Counted from the stretch's first letter, positions 17,358 to 25,451 are shown. The stretch: 64,000 bases of DNA from Micromonospora sp. WMMA1947 (GCF_027497355.1 NZ_CP114909.1:4793001-4857000); one strand, 5' to 3'. Made by a program: numbers and translations. The notes: a model not told the origin generated them from the sequence alone.

Positions 17358-17831
17358 GTGACGACCACCCGTACCGCGTACCGGATCCGCCCGCTGCCCG
17401 CCGGGACGCTCGCCGAGCTGCGCCGCACCGGCCGCGATGCCACCGGGCAGCCACCCGAGCACCGGCGCGCCACCGGCGGCGAGCCGCTGCGCTGCTGCCT
17501 GCGCGACGCCCGGCCGGACGAGGCGCTGCTGCTGTTCGGGTACGCCCCGCCGCTGCCGCCGGGTCCGTACCGCGAGGTGGGGCCGGTGTTCGCGCACGCC
17601 GCCGCCTGCGCCGGGCCGGACGACGTGACGGCGTACCCGTCGCCGTGGCGCGGACGGGAGCAGGTGCTGCGCGCGTACGACAGCCGGGGCCGCATCGTGG
17701 GCGGACGGCGACACGACGGCGGCGACCCGGAGGCGGTGATCGCGGAGCTGTTCGCCGACCCGGCGGTGGAGCTGCTGCACAGCCGCAACGTGGTGTACGG
17801 CTGCTGGATGTTCGCCGTCGTGCGGAGCTGA
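17358..17831 (+). CDS. DUF1203 family protein
   Basis: A 157-residue soluble protein with the conserved DUF1203 core GEPLRCCLRDARPDEALLLF (about residues 39-58), GPVFAHAAAC and RNVVYGCW. The family has no established function. The GTG start at 17358 is preceded by CAGGCT at 6 nt, suggesting a leaderless message. Stands alone between divergent and codirectional neighbours. Confidence 0.75.
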   Translation: MTTTRTAYRIRPLPAGTLAELRRTGRDATGQPPEHRRATGGEPLRCCLRDARPDEALLLFGYAPPLPPGPYREVGPVFAHAAACAGPDDVTAYPSPWRGREQVLRAYDSRGRIVGGRRHDGGDPEAVIAELFADPAVELLHSRNVVYGCWMFAVVRS

Positions 17832-17879
17832 CCGGGTCCCGGATGGACATCGGCGGACGCCTCTTCTAGCGTCGCTGTC

Positions 17880-18872
17880 ATGCGGAGGACCCTCATCGCC
17901 GGCGGGCTCGCGCTGCTCCTGCTCGGCACGGCCTGCGGGGAGAACCGCCGATCCGACCCGCCGGCCGCGGCCGGCTCGCCGACCGCCTCGCGGCAGGACC
18001 CGGGGCAGGTCGAACGGACGCTGGCCAGCCTCCGCAAGATCGACGATCTGCCGATGTACGAGATGACGTACGACGGCGACTACGACCCGACCGCCGGGCT
18101 GGCCGGGTCGACGCCGCCGAGTCCGTTCGGCTGCTCGCTGTTCGCCGCGCTCGGCGACCGGGACCGGCCGGTGTTCGCCCGCAACTTCGACTGGGAGCCG
18201 AACCCCGCGCTGGTGCTGCGCACCGACCCGCCGGACGGGTACGCCTCGATCTCCCTGGTCGACATCTCCTACCTGGGCGTGGCCGCCGACCCGACGGGGG
18301 ACCGGCGGCTGCTGGACGCGCCGCTGCTGCCGTTCGACGGCATGAACGAGCGGGGTCTCGCGGTCGGGCTGGCCGCCGACGACGGGGCGCGCGCCGAGCC
18401 GGTGCCCGGCCTGCCGACTGTGGGTTCGGTGCGCATCCTGCGCCTGGTGCTCGACTCGGCCGCCACCGTGGACGAGGCGGTCGCCGTGTTCAAGCGCTAC
18501 AACCTCGACTTCGACGGCGGGCCGCCGCTGCACTACCTGCTGGCCGACGCGACCGGCGCGTCAGCGGTGGTGGAGTTCGTCGACGGCAAGCTGACAGTGG
18601 ACCGGCGCAGCGGCCCGTGGCAGGCGCTCACGAACGTGCCGGCGGCGGGCGTGCCGGACCGGGAACTGCGCCAGGACCGCCGGTACGGGGTGCTGGCGAA
18701 GGAACTGGACCGCACCGGTGGGGTGGTCGACACGGCCGGGGCGCTGCGGCTGCTGAACGCGGTACGCCAGTCGCACACCCGCTGGTCGGTGACGTACGGG
18801 CTGCGCAGCGGCGAGGTGCGGGTGGTCACGGCCGGCGGCGGCACCCGCGACTACCGGCTGCCGATGACCTGA
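17880..18872 (+). CDS. Lipoprotein Ntn-hydrolase, choloylglycine/acyltransferase-like C-N hydrolase
   Basis: Extracytoplasmic lipoprotein of 330 residues: lipobox LLGTAC with Cys19, then an Ala/Pro/Ser linker. The hydrolase domain has the candidate nucleophile Cys85 (SPFGCSLFAA) and ARNFDW (100-105), the Arg/Asp pair of linear amide C-N hydrolases related to penicillin V acylase and bile salt hydrolase. In classical members the nucleophile is N-terminal after cleavage. Here it follows a 66-residue mature region, so processing would be needed. TAGCGT lies 7 nt before the ATG. The 3' end overlaps a convergent gene by 47 bp. Confidence 0.78.
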   Translation: MRRTLIAGGLALLLLGTACGENRRSDPPAAAGSPTASRQDPGQVERTLASLRKIDDLPMYEMTYDGDYDPTAGLAGSTPPSPFGCSLFAALGDRDRPVFARNFDWEPNPALVLRTDPPDGYASISLVDISYLGVAADPTGDRRLLDAPLLPFDGMNERGLAVGLAADDGARAEPVPGLPTVGSVRILRLVLDSAATVDEAVAVFKRYNLDFDGGPPLHYLLADATGASAVVEFVDGKLTVDRRSGPWQALTNVPAAGVPDRELRQDRRYGVLAKELDRTGGVVDTAGALRLLNAVRQSHTRWSVTYGLRSGEVRVVTAGGGTRDYRLPMT

Positions 18873-19269
18873 TCCGGCCGCTCCGGCCCAGGTCGTCGCC
18901 GCTGATCACGAGGCAGCCCAGCAGGTCGGCGAGCACGGTCCGCTGCACCGGTGTCAGGGTGTTCACGAAGACGGCGGCGTCGACGCCGGCCTCCCGGCAC
19001 GCCTCGGCGATCTCACGGAGCCTGCCGTGCGTCAGCAGCGTCCGGCGGGAGAACGGCTGGGACATCCGGGCGGCTCCGCCGGGACGCGCGTGCCACCGGT
19101 CGGAGACGCCTCGGCGTTGCACGAACCGGCCCACCACCCGGGCGCCGCGTTCCTCGGCCACGACGGCCAGCCGGTCGAGGCGGGCCTCGTAGTCCTTGTC
19201 CTTGGCCGGAAAGAGCCCGACGAGCACGACGTCGGCGCCGTCGAGCGGGTCGCGCGCGTACCGCTTCAC
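18826..19269 (-). CDS. Stand-alone HflX N-terminal-domain-like protein
   Basis: A 147-residue protein resembling only the N-terminal nucleotide-binding region of HflX ribosome-splitting GTPases: a VGLFPAKDKDYEARLDRL strand-helix, GARVVGRFVQRRG, HGRLREIAEACREAGVDA and NTLTPVQRTVLADLLGC. The GTPase domain is absent, so it is either a free-standing regulator or a truncated gene. The start is GTG at 19269. The last 47 bp lie under the convergent lipoprotein gene, which could explain the non-family Arg-rich C-terminus. Function not known. Confidence 0.65.
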   Translation of the reverse strand: MKRYARDPLDGADVVLVGLFPAKDKDYEARLDRLAVVAEERGARVVGRFVQRRGVSDRWHARPGGAARMSQPFSRRTLLTHGRLREIAEACREAGVDAAVFVNTLTPVQRTVLADLLGCLVISGDDLGRSGRIRSSAAGSRGCRRRP

Positions 19270-19328
19270 GCGGACAGGATGGCCCGTGGCGGCCGGTGCG
19301 GCCAGGGATTTCCGGGCCCCCGCACGCG

Positions 19329-19367
19329 CCGGGCCCGGCGTCCCCGCGAGGGGAGCGCCGGGCCCGG
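19329..19367 (-). terminator. Terminator after the LVIVD gene
   Basis: CCGGGCCCGGCG pairs with CGCCGGGCCCGG, with an inner CCCC/GGGG pair, 15 nt beyond the stop of the leftward LVIVD-repeat gene. Confidence 0.7.
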
Positions 19368-19381
19368 GACGGGTCAGCGGG

Positions 19382-20833
19382 TCACCAGCTCAGGTAGCCC
19401 GCCTGGGTCTGCACGTTCAGCTCGGGCACCAGCAGGAACTGCGCCAGCCAGGTACGCGGGTCACGCAGCTCCAGCACGTCCAGTCCCTTCTGGATGTCGC
19501 TGGAGTAGATGTGGCCGTTGTACCAGTAGGCCGACCAGGACCCGCCGGTACGCAGCTGCGAGGCGTCCAGCGGCCCGCGCTCCCAGTAGGCGATCTCCTT
19601 GGGCTTGCGCGAGTCGGTGAAGTCCCACACCGAGATGCCGCCCTGGTACCAGGCCTGGACCATGATGTCGCGGCCGGGCACCGGGATCAGCGAGCCGTTG
19701 TGGGCCACGCAGTTCTCCGTGTCCGCGTTCGCCCGGGGGATCTTGTAGTAGCTGCGGAACTCCAGCTTGCGGGCGTCGCCGCGGCCGGTGATGTCGTAGA
19801 TGGCGTCGGCGCCGCGGTTCGGGCCGACCGCCTCGTTGCAGGTGGCCGCGCCGCCGCCGCCCAGCTCGTCGGTGAAGACGACCTTGGTGCCGGCGTTGTT
19901 GAACGTGGCCGAGTGCCAGAACGCGAAGTTCTCCGCGTCGGTGACCCGCTCGATCACCCGGGGGGCCTCGCGGTTCTTGATGTCCAGCAGGATGCCGTCA
20001 CCCATGCAGGCGCCCGCCGCCAGGTCCTTCGACGGGTACGCGGTGATGTCGTGGCAGCCGGTGGTGGCCGACGACTGGCCCGGTACGCCCGGGTAGCCGC
20101 CGTCCGGGAAGAGGTTCGGCGTGGCGACCACGGAGGCCGTGGTGGGGTTCTTCACCGGCACCTTGACGATGGAGATGGAGTCGTGGGGCGGCTGGCAGTC
20201 CGGGAACTCGGCACGCGGGCTGTACGAGGAGACGTACAGGTAGACGTTCCGCTTGTCCTTGCCGGGCACCAGGGTGTGGGTGTGCGAACCGCACGCCGTC
20301 TCCACCGACTTGATGTAGCGCGGGTTGCGCTTGTCCCGGATGTCGAAGATCTTGATGCCCTCCCAGGACTCCTTCACCGACGCCGGCTGGGCGGTGCTGG
20401 CGCAGGAGTCGTCGTTGCGGGAGGAGTCGGTCGACAGGAACAGCAGGTTCCCGTGGACGGAGATGTCGTTCTGCGAGCCGGGGCAGAGCACCTGGGACAC
20501 GATCGTCGGGCGGTCGGGGCGGGAGACGTCGTAGACCACGAACCCGTCGTAGTTGCCGACGAACGCGTACCGCCCCTGGAAGGCGATGTCGGTGCCGAAG
20601 GCGGCCGAGGTGTCGAACGGCGCCTGCTTCGGCAGGTTCGCCACCTGACGCAGGTTGGGGCTGCTGGAGATCTCGTCGACACCGGGGACGGCGCTGTCCA
20701 CGGTGGCGGGCGCGGTCTGGGCGCGCGGGATCTCCTGGGCGCTGCTCGGCGGCGCGGCGACCACGCCGGCGAGCAGCAGGCCGGCGGCGGCGAGGCTGAT
20801 GATGCGGGTGCGGGACGTGCGGATGCTGATCAC
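19382..20833 (-). CDS. Secreted LVIVD-repeat beta-propeller protein
   Basis: Exported protein of about 483 residues with a Sec signal peptide (ends SSA-QE). Repeated blades carry the LVIVD-type pattern (FVGNYDGFVVYDVSRPDRP, EGIKIFDIRDKRNPR, GGISVWDFTDSRKP, QKGLDVLELRDPRTW). Several conserved His/Cys sites (SHTHTLVPG, TGCHDITAYP, FWHSATF, CVAHNGSLIPVPG) suggest metal binding or disulfides. The GTG at 20833 is preferred since GAAGGG stands 8 nt upstream; a GTG 3 codons earlier is too close. It is divergent from a DUF305 gene across a perfect Crp-type box. Likely function: cell-surface protein of unknown role, possibly linked to copper or redox stress through DUF305. Confidence 0.85.
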   Translation of the reverse strand: MISIRTSRTRIISLAAAGLLLAGVVAAPPSSAQEIPRAQTAPATVDSAVPGVDEISSSPNLRQVANLPKQAPFDTSAAFGTDIAFQGRYAFVGNYDGFVVYDVSRPDRPTIVSQVLCPGSQNDISVHGNLLFLSTDSSRNDDSCASTAQPASVKESWEGIKIFDIRDKRNPRYIKSVETACGSHTHTLVPGKDKRNVYLYVSSYSPRAEFPDCQPPHDSISIVKVPVKNPTTASVVATPNLFPDGGYPGVPGQSSATTGCHDITAYPSKDLAAGACMGDGILLDIKNREAPRVIERVTDAENFAFWHSATFNNAGTKVVFTDELGGGGAATCNEAVGPNRGADAIYDITGRGDARKLEFRSYYKIPRANADTENCVAHNGSLIPVPGRDIMVQAWYQGGISVWDFTDSRKPKEIAYWERGPLDASQLRTGGSWSAYWYNGHIYSSDIQKGLDVLELRDPRTWLAQFLLVPELNVQTQAGYLSW

Positions 20834-20897
20834 CGGCAACACCCTTCGAAAGGGGATGATGATTCGCCAAACCTTACCTATTGGAGACCGTCATCAA

Positions 20898-20913
20898 TGT
20901 GACCTGGGTCACA
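20898..20913. promoter_or_regulatory. Crp/cAMP receptor protein binding site
   Basis: TGTGA-CCTGGG-TCACA matches the Crp consensus (TGTGA-N6-TCACA, as for mycobacterial Crp) at all ten specified bases. It lies midway between the divergent LVIVD and DUF305 genes. Its centre is about 42 bp upstream of the transcription start predicted from the TAGGAT element at 20936, the classic class II activator distance. Confidence 0.8.
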
Positions 20914-20914
20914 C

Positions 20915-20941
20915 TTGGGAACTTTCGTCTATGGATAGGAT
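20915..20941 (+). promoter_or_regulatory. Promoter of the DUF305 gene
   Basis: A TAGGAT -10 element at 20936-20941 with a weak TTGGGA -35 at 20915-20920 (15-bp spacer). The poor -35 overlaps the edge of the Crp box, which fits activator dependence. The transcript would have a leader of about 25 nt containing GGAGG. Confidence 0.6.
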
Positions 20942-20971
20942 CGCTGTCACCTTGACCGGAGGAGGCGTCGT

Positions 20972-21664
20972 ATGACCAGCCGGCAGGCACGCGTGTGGGT
21001 CGGCGTCACAGCGCTCGCGACGCTCCTGGTGATCGGCGGGCTGGCGCTCGCCGGGCGCGACGACACCCGGACCGAGGCGGCGGGCGACGCCGCGACCGGC
21101 GCGCCGAGCCCGAGCGCCACCACCTCGGCGCCGCCGCTGCTGGTCCCGGGCCGCCCGGGGGAGCCGGCCGCGACCGGTGCGCCCGATCAGGTGCGGGGAG
21201 CGTCGGCGCCCCGGTTCAACAGCCTCGACGTCTGGTACGTCCGGATGATGATCCCGCACCACGAGCAGGCCCTGGAGATGGCGACGCTCGCCCCCGACCG
21301 GGCCGCCGACCCCCGCATCCGCGCCGTGGCCGAGCGGATCCGCGCCGCCCAGGGGCCGGAGGTCGGCCTGCTGCGCGCCTGGCTCAGCACCCGCGACCTG
21401 CCCGCCGACGTGCCGGGGCACGACCACGGCAGCATGCGCGGGATGCAGTCCGCCGAGGCGATGCGGCAGCTCGCGGACGCGAAGGGCGTGGCGTTCGACC
21501 GGATGTTCGTGCGGATGATGACAGACCACCACCAGGGCGCGATCGTGATGTCCACCGACCTGCTGAAGGTCGGCGCCGACCAGGCCATGCAGGAGTTCGC
21601 CACCGGGGTGGCAGTGGAACAGTCCACCGAGATCACCCGCATGCGTGCCCTCCTGCCCTCCTGA
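20972..21664 (+). CDS. Membrane-anchored DUF305 protein
   Basis: A 230-residue protein with an N-terminal signal anchor (8-27) and a low-complexity Ala/Ser/Pro linker, then two ferritin-like DUF305 helical repeats outside the membrane. Potential metal ligands are MMIPHHEQA (His96, His97), GHDHGSMRGM (150-158) and MTDHHQGAI (His186, His187). DUF305 genes often accompany copper-resistance genes, but function is unproven. RBS GGAGGAGG lies 7 nt before the ATG. Divergent from the LVIVD gene with a shared Crp box. Confidence 0.9.
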   Translation: MTSRQARVWVGVTALATLLVIGGLALAGRDDTRTEAAGDAATGAPSPSATTSAPPLLVPGRPGEPAATGAPDQVRGASAPRFNSLDVWYVRMMIPHHEQALEMATLAPDRAADPRIRAVAERIRAAQGPEVGLLRAWLSTRDLPADVPGHDHGSMRGMQSAEAMRQLADAKGVAFDRMFVRMMTDHHQGAIVMSTDLLKVGADQAMQEFATGVAVEQSTEITRMRALLPS

Positions 21665-21680
21665 CCCAACCCGCCCCCCT

Positions 21681-21746
21681 CGGGCGATCATGAGGTTGGC
21701 GGGGACAAATCGGACGGCGACGCCCGTCAACCTCATGATCACCGCG
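21681..21746. repeat. Inverted repeat (REP/MITE-like) element
   Basis: GATCATGAGGTTG at 21686-21698 reappears in inverted form as CAACCTCATGATC at 21728-21740. Each arm is extended by imperfect GGCGGGG / CGCCCGT bases, with about 20 nt of A-containing loop. Total about 66 bp. It could be a transcription terminator for the DUF305 gene or a mobile palindromic repeat; no target duplication was identified. Confidence 0.7.
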
Positions 21747-21762
21747 CGCTGCTCGGCCTGGC

Positions 21763-21921
21763 GTGGTGGCCCGCATCGGCGGCGACTTCACGCTGGTGCT
21801 GCCGTGGGCGCGGATCGGGCTGATCGTCGCGGTGGCGGTGGTGGCGGCGCTGCTCGCCTCGGTCCTGCCGGCCCGCCGCGCGCTGTCCCGGCCGGTGGTG
21901 GCGTCGCTCGGCGCGGACTGA
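21763..21921 (+). pseudogene. C-terminal remnant of an FtsX-like ABC transporter permease
   Basis: One frame reads about 53 codons to a TGA with the hallmark end of FtsX-like permeases: strand VVARIGGDFTLVLPWAR, a membrane segment IGLIVAVAVVAALLASVLP, and ARRALSRPVVASLG. No upstream part of the permease and no start with an RBS is present. The fragment directly follows the inverted repeat at 21681-21746. Read as a decayed gene whose 5' part was deleted, perhaps at the repeat. Confidence 0.75.
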
Positions 21922-21938
21922 GCACGCCCGGACACAGC

Positions 21939-21971
21939 CGAGCCGGCTCCGCCGTGGGCGGGGCCGGCTCG
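21939..21971 (-). terminator. Terminator after the Ser/Thr kinase gene
   Basis: CGAGCCGGC-t-CCGCC pairs with GGCGG-g-GCCGGCTCG around a 3-nt loop, 14 nt beyond the kinase stop. It may also close the fossil permease gene. Confidence 0.75.
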
Positions 21972-21984
21972 CGCGTGCCGTGGA

Positions 21985-23373
21985 TCAGGGCTGGGTGGCC
22001 GGCTGCCCGCCGGTGTCACCGCCGCCGGTGCCGGTGCCGGGGTCGGCGGTGGTCGGGTCCGGCGCCGGCGCCGTGGTGGGCGCCGTCGTCGTCGGCGCGC
22101 TGGACGGCGTGCTGCTCGGCTCGTCCGTCGGGGCCGGCGCGTCCGACACGCTCGGCTGGGCCGACGGGGTCGGTGAGGTGCTCGGCGTCACCGAGGGCGT
22201 CGCCGACGGCCGCTCGCCCGGACCGACCGGACGGTAGGTGTACTCGTCGCTTGCCGACGGCTCCTCGACGACCGGCTCCGCAGCCGGGTCGCTCGGCGCC
22301 ACCGCGGGCGCCGTCGAGTCGATCTTCGTGGCCGGTTCGGCCGTGTCGTTCGCGGCGGCCACCAGCGCGCCCAGCGCACCCATCGCCACCAGCACCGCGC
22401 CCAGCGCCCCGACCAGCGTGCCGCGCCGGCCCCGCCGCCGCGACGTCGCCACCGCGGCGCCCGGCCGCACCGCCGGCTGGTCGTCCCGGGACCGCGCCGA
22501 ACCCGCCGCGCCGCGCAGCGCCGCCGTCGCGGTTGGGGAGTCGGCCCGCGCGGCCCGCGCCGCGTCGGCCATCGCCGCGGCGCTCGGGTAGCGGTCGGCC
22601 GGGTCCTTGGCCAGCGCGCGCGACACCAGCTCCCGCACCGACGCCGGGATCTCCGCCGGCAGCTCCGGCGGCTCGTCGTCGAGATGGCGTACGGCCACCT
22701 GCAGCGGGTTGTCGCCGGTGAACGGCGGGCTGCCGGTGAGGCAGCAGTACGCGACGGCGCCGAGCGCGTACACGTCGGTGGCACCCGAGACGGGCCGGCC
22801 GGCGGCCTGCTCCGGCGCCATGTAGAGGGCGGTGCCGGGCACCGCGTTCGTGCTGGTGATGCTCGTGACGTTCGTCGACCGGGCCACCCCGAAGTCGACC
22901 AGGACCACGGTGCCGTCGTCCTGCACGAGGAGGTTGCTCGGCTTCACGTCGCGGTGCACGATGCCGCGGCCGTGCGCCGCGTGCAGCGCCTGCGCCACCT
23001 GGGCCACGATCGACATGGTCTCGGCGACCTCGAGCTGCCCGGCGGTCTCGATCCGCCGCGACAGCGGCTCACCGGCGACGAACTCCATCACCAGGTAGTC
23101 GGCCCGGCCGCCGCTGGGCAGGTCGTCCTCACCGCAGTCGAAGACCTGGACCACGCCGGGGTGGCGCAGGGAGGCCATGATCCGGGCCTCGGAACGGAAC
23201 CGGGCGATGAAGTCGGGGTCGGACACCAGGGCGGGAAGCAGCACCTTCACCGCGACCGGGCGACCGAGGACAAGGTCTGTGGCACGCCAGACGTCGCCCA
23301 TGCCGCCGGTGGCGACACGGTCATCAAGGCGGTACCGACCGCTGAGTACGACGTCTGAGGACAGCACCCCCAT
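21985..23373 (-). CDS. Transmembrane serine/threonine protein kinase (PknB-like)
   Basis: A 462-residue receptor-type kinase. Kinase domain 12-275: Gly-rich loop ATGGMGDVW, Lys43 (AVKVL), catalytic HRDVKPSN (His140-Asn147), DFG at 160-162, APEQ activation-loop end. A juxtamembrane basic stretch and one membrane helix (about 318-342) follow, then a 120-residue Pro/Thr/Ser-rich extracellular tail with no PASTA domain, so the ligand is not a classical muropeptide sensor. The ATG at 23373 directly abuts TACGGT. A leaderless start at the GTG two codons later (23367) fits the -10 spacing better. Substrates unknown. Confidence 0.92.
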   Translation of the reverse strand: MGVLSSDVVLSGRYRLDDRVATGGMGDVWRATDLVLGRPVAVKVLLPALVSDPDFIARFRSEARIMASLRHPGVVQVFDCGEDDLPSGGRADYLVMEFVAGEPLSRRIETAGQLEVAETMSIVAQVAQALHAAHGRGIVHRDVKPSNLLVQDDGTVVLVDFGVARSTNVTSITSTNAVPGTALYMAPEQAAGRPVSGATDVYALGAVAYCCLTGSPPFTGDNPLQVAVRHLDDEPPELPAEIPASVRELVSRALAKDPADRYPSAAAMADAARAARADSPTATAALRGAAGSARSRDDQPAVRPGAAVATSRRRGRRGTLVGALGAVLVAMGALGALVAAANDTAEPATKIDSTAPAVAPSDPAAEPVVEEPSASDEYTYRPVGPGERPSATPSVTPSTSPTPSAQPSVSDAPAPTDEPSSTPSSAPTTTAPTTAPAPDPTTADPGTGTGGGDTGGQPATQP

Positions 23374-23800
23374 ACCGTACCCACAGCAGGCGCGAAGTAT
23401 TTCCCGCGATATCGGCGGCCGGCTCGGCCGGGCCGTTCGGCCGGGTGTCCGGCAGCCGGGACGCCGATCGGCTGATCGTGATCGACCCGGTACGATCGGC
23501 CAGAAACCGACGCGCTCCCGCGCTCGCGGCCCGCCGCGCCGACGGGGACCCGATCCGGGGCAGCGTCGCGCGGTCCGTGGGCGTTACCCCGACACGCCGG
23601 TGACTCAGCTAGACATTTCTCTCTGTTTTTCCGCCCCTCGGTGACTTGCCGCCCGCACCCGGCCCGTCCGGCGTCGGCCCGACTCCCGGCCGCACCCGGA
23701 CGCCGGTACGGTATGTCCCGCCGACGCCCGTGCCGCGCGGCGACGTCCAAGGCGCACCGCACCCTCGTGCGCGTGCCTGATCAGCTCACCGGGAGGCCGA
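23374..23800. other. Intergenic region without a supported gene
   Basis: About 430 bp between the divergent kinase and sigma-factor genes. It holds the kinase promoter (TACGGT next to the ATG) and a locally A/T-rich pyrimidine tract around 23605-23635 on a GC-rich background. Reading frames here lack codon bias or family similarity. Nothing else recognised. Confidence 0.6.
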
Positions 23801-23878
23801 GTGCGGATGGCGGTGTGGCCACTGGCACCCGTTGACGCCCGGCGCCGGGCGGTCATCCGGGTGGGGCGGCGCGCGTGA
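23801..23878 (+). CDS. Short leader ORF coupled to the sigma-factor gene
   Basis: A 25-codon frame starting with GTG (MRMAVWPLAPVDARRR...) has GGGAGG 4 nt upstream and ends in GTGA, where its stop overlaps the sigma-factor GTG. The good ribosome site and exact overlap suggest it is translated to couple or regulate sigma-factor synthesis. It has no known homologue that I recognise. Chance is possible for so short a frame. Confidence 0.4.
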   Translation: MRMAVWPLAPVDARRRAVIRVGRRA

Positions 23879-24510
23879 CGGCCGAACTCAACGAGGCGGT
23901 CATCGCGGCGCAGGCGGGGGACGAGGAGGCGTTCCGGTTCCTCTACCGCAGCCTGCAACCCGCGCTGCTGCGCTACCTGACCGCCCTCGTCGGCGCCGAC
24001 GCCGAGGATGTGGCCTCGGAGGCGTGGCTCCAGATCTCCCGCGACCTGCCGTCGTTCACCGGCGGCGAGTTCCGTGCCTGGGCGGTCACCATCGCCCGCA
24101 ACCGGGCCATGGACCACCTGCGCCGGCAGCGTCGGCGTCCCTCCGTGCCGGTGCCCGTGCAGGCCCTCAACGACCTGGCCGCCGACGTCGACACCGCCGA
24201 CCGGGCCGGTGAGGCCATCGCCACCGAGAGCGCGCTGGCGCTGATCCGGACGCTGCCGCCGGCCGAGGCCGAGGCGGTGATGCTGCGGGCCGTCATCGGC
24301 CTGGACGCGGAGACCGCCGGGCGGGTGCTGGGCCGGCGGGCCGGCGCGGTGCGCACCGCCGCGCACCGGGGCCTGCGCCGGCTCGCCGCGATGCTCGAGC
24401 GTTCGGCGGCGCAGGCCGCGTCGGACGACACCCGGGACGCCGTGGCGCCCCGTCCCCGTACCGACCGCCAGGTGCCGCACGCGCCCGAGGCCGAGCCGGC
24501 GGAGGGCTGA
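23875..24510 (+). CDS. RNA polymerase ECF-type sigma factor
   Basis: A 211-residue sigma-70 family regulator. Region 2 (about 12-85: LLRYLTALVGADAEDVASEAW, FRAWAVTIARNRAMDHLRRQ) and region 4 (about 120-180: LIRTLPPAEAEAVMLRAVIGLDAETAGRVLGRRAGAVRTAAHRGLRRL) are clear. Region 3 is absent, as expected for ECF factors. A 30-residue polar tail follows. The GTG start overlaps a 25-codon ORF. The next gene encodes a single-pass membrane protein that may be its regulator. The egt operon lies further on, but no direct link is seen. Confidence 0.9.
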   Translation: MTAELNEAVIAAQAGDEEAFRFLYRSLQPALLRYLTALVGADAEDVASEAWLQISRDLPSFTGGEFRAWAVTIARNRAMDHLRRQRRRPSVPVPVQALNDLAADVDTADRAGEAIATESALALIRTLPPAEAEAVMLRAVIGLDAETAGRVLGRRAGAVRTAAHRGLRRLAAMLERSAAQAASDDTRDAVAPRPRTDRQVPHAPEAEPAEG

Positions 24511-24529
24511 CGTGAGGGGAGACGACGGC

Positions 24530-25297
24530 ATGCACGCTCGCCGGTCCGGCGGGCCCGCCGACCGGGCGGAATCCGACCGCCTGCTCGACGCCGCGCGCGC
24601 CGGTACGCCGCCGGGGGCCGACGCTGATCCGCTGACCCGGCTGCTCTCGGCCGCCGCCGGGCCGGCCGCCCCGGGCGAGGTCGCCGGGGAGGAACGTGCG
24701 CTCGCCGCGTTCCGGGCGGCCCACGCGGCGCGAGGAACGCAGCCGGTGCCCGCGGCGGTGGCCGCACCGCGCTCGCGGCGGCGCCTGCGCATCGCCGCCG
24801 CGTTGTCCGGGCTCGCCGCCACCGCTGTCGCCGGGGTGGCGTTCGCGGCGGTGCACCTGGACCGCGAGCCGGAGCCGGTGGGCCCGCCCGGGACGACGGC
24901 CGGGCCCAGCGGCACCGGCCCGACCGGCACGGGCCCGGCCGTCACCGGGCCGTCGCGGGCGGCGCCGAGCACCCCGGCCGGTGACGCGTCCGGTGCGGCG
25001 TCGCCACCGGCTCCGTCGCCGACGCCGGTGCCGTCCGGAACGCCGAGCGCCGCGGACCGGAAACCCGCGCCCTCGCCCGGCGGGCCGCAGGTGGCCGGCC
25101 ACTGCCGTGCCTACCTGGCCAAGTCGGAGCGGCAGCGGGAGAAGGCGCTCACCAAGCCGGGCTACGCCGACCTGGTGGCTGCCGCCGGCGGCCCCGAGCA
25201 GGTGGAGAGCTATTGCCGGAACCTCCTGGGCGCGCCGGCGGACGACCCGGCCGAGACGCCGGAGCCCGCGCACCCGGGTCCGGCAGCGGACGACTGA
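24530..25297 (+). CDS. Single-pass membrane protein, possible anti-sigma partner
   Basis: About 255 residues: an N-terminal cytoplasmic part (1-85) with Asp/Ala-rich helices, one membrane helix (RIAAALSGLAATAVAGVAFAA), then a Pro/Thr/Ser-rich spacer and a C-terminal extracellular helical region with two cysteines (HCRAYLAKSE, ESYCRNLLG). This topology and location match anti-sigma factors, but the zinc motif HxxxCxxC is not present. The ATG at 24530 has AGGGGAG 8 nt upstream and is preferred over the GTG at 24512. Confidence 0.7.
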   Translation: MHARRSGGPADRAESDRLLDAARAGTPPGADADPLTRLLSAAAGPAAPGEVAGEERALAAFRAAHAARGTQPVPAAVAAPRSRRRLRIAAALSGLAATAVAGVAFAAVHLDREPEPVGPPGTTAGPSGTGPTGTGPAVTGPSRAAPSTPAGDASGAASPPAPSPTPVPSGTPSAADRKPAPSPGGPQVAGHCRAYLAKSERQREKALTKPGYADLVAAAGGPEQVESYCRNLLGAPADDPAETPEPAHPGPAADD

Positions 25298-25362
25298 GCC
25301 GCCGCGGCGCAATCAGATTCCGGACAAAAATTCATCTCTCCGGGCAAGCGGATCTCGTCTGC

Positions 25363-25400
25363 TAGACAGAGGATGGTGGGACGGCGCCCCGTGCCGTCCC
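25363..25400 (+). promoter_or_regulatory. egt operon promoter and 5' leader hairpin
   Basis: TAGACA (25363-25368) is a reasonable -10, and the transcript would start near 25375. Within its first bases GGGACGGC (25378-25385) pairs perfectly with GCCGTCCC (25393-25400) around a 7-nt loop. The hairpin sits about 50 nt before the egtA start and could stabilise the mRNA or act in control. No known riboswitch class fits. Confidence 0.45.
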
Positions 25401-25451
25401 GGCCGGGCGTCGCGACGACGTTGTCGCCCATCGCCGAGGAGGAGCCGTCCC

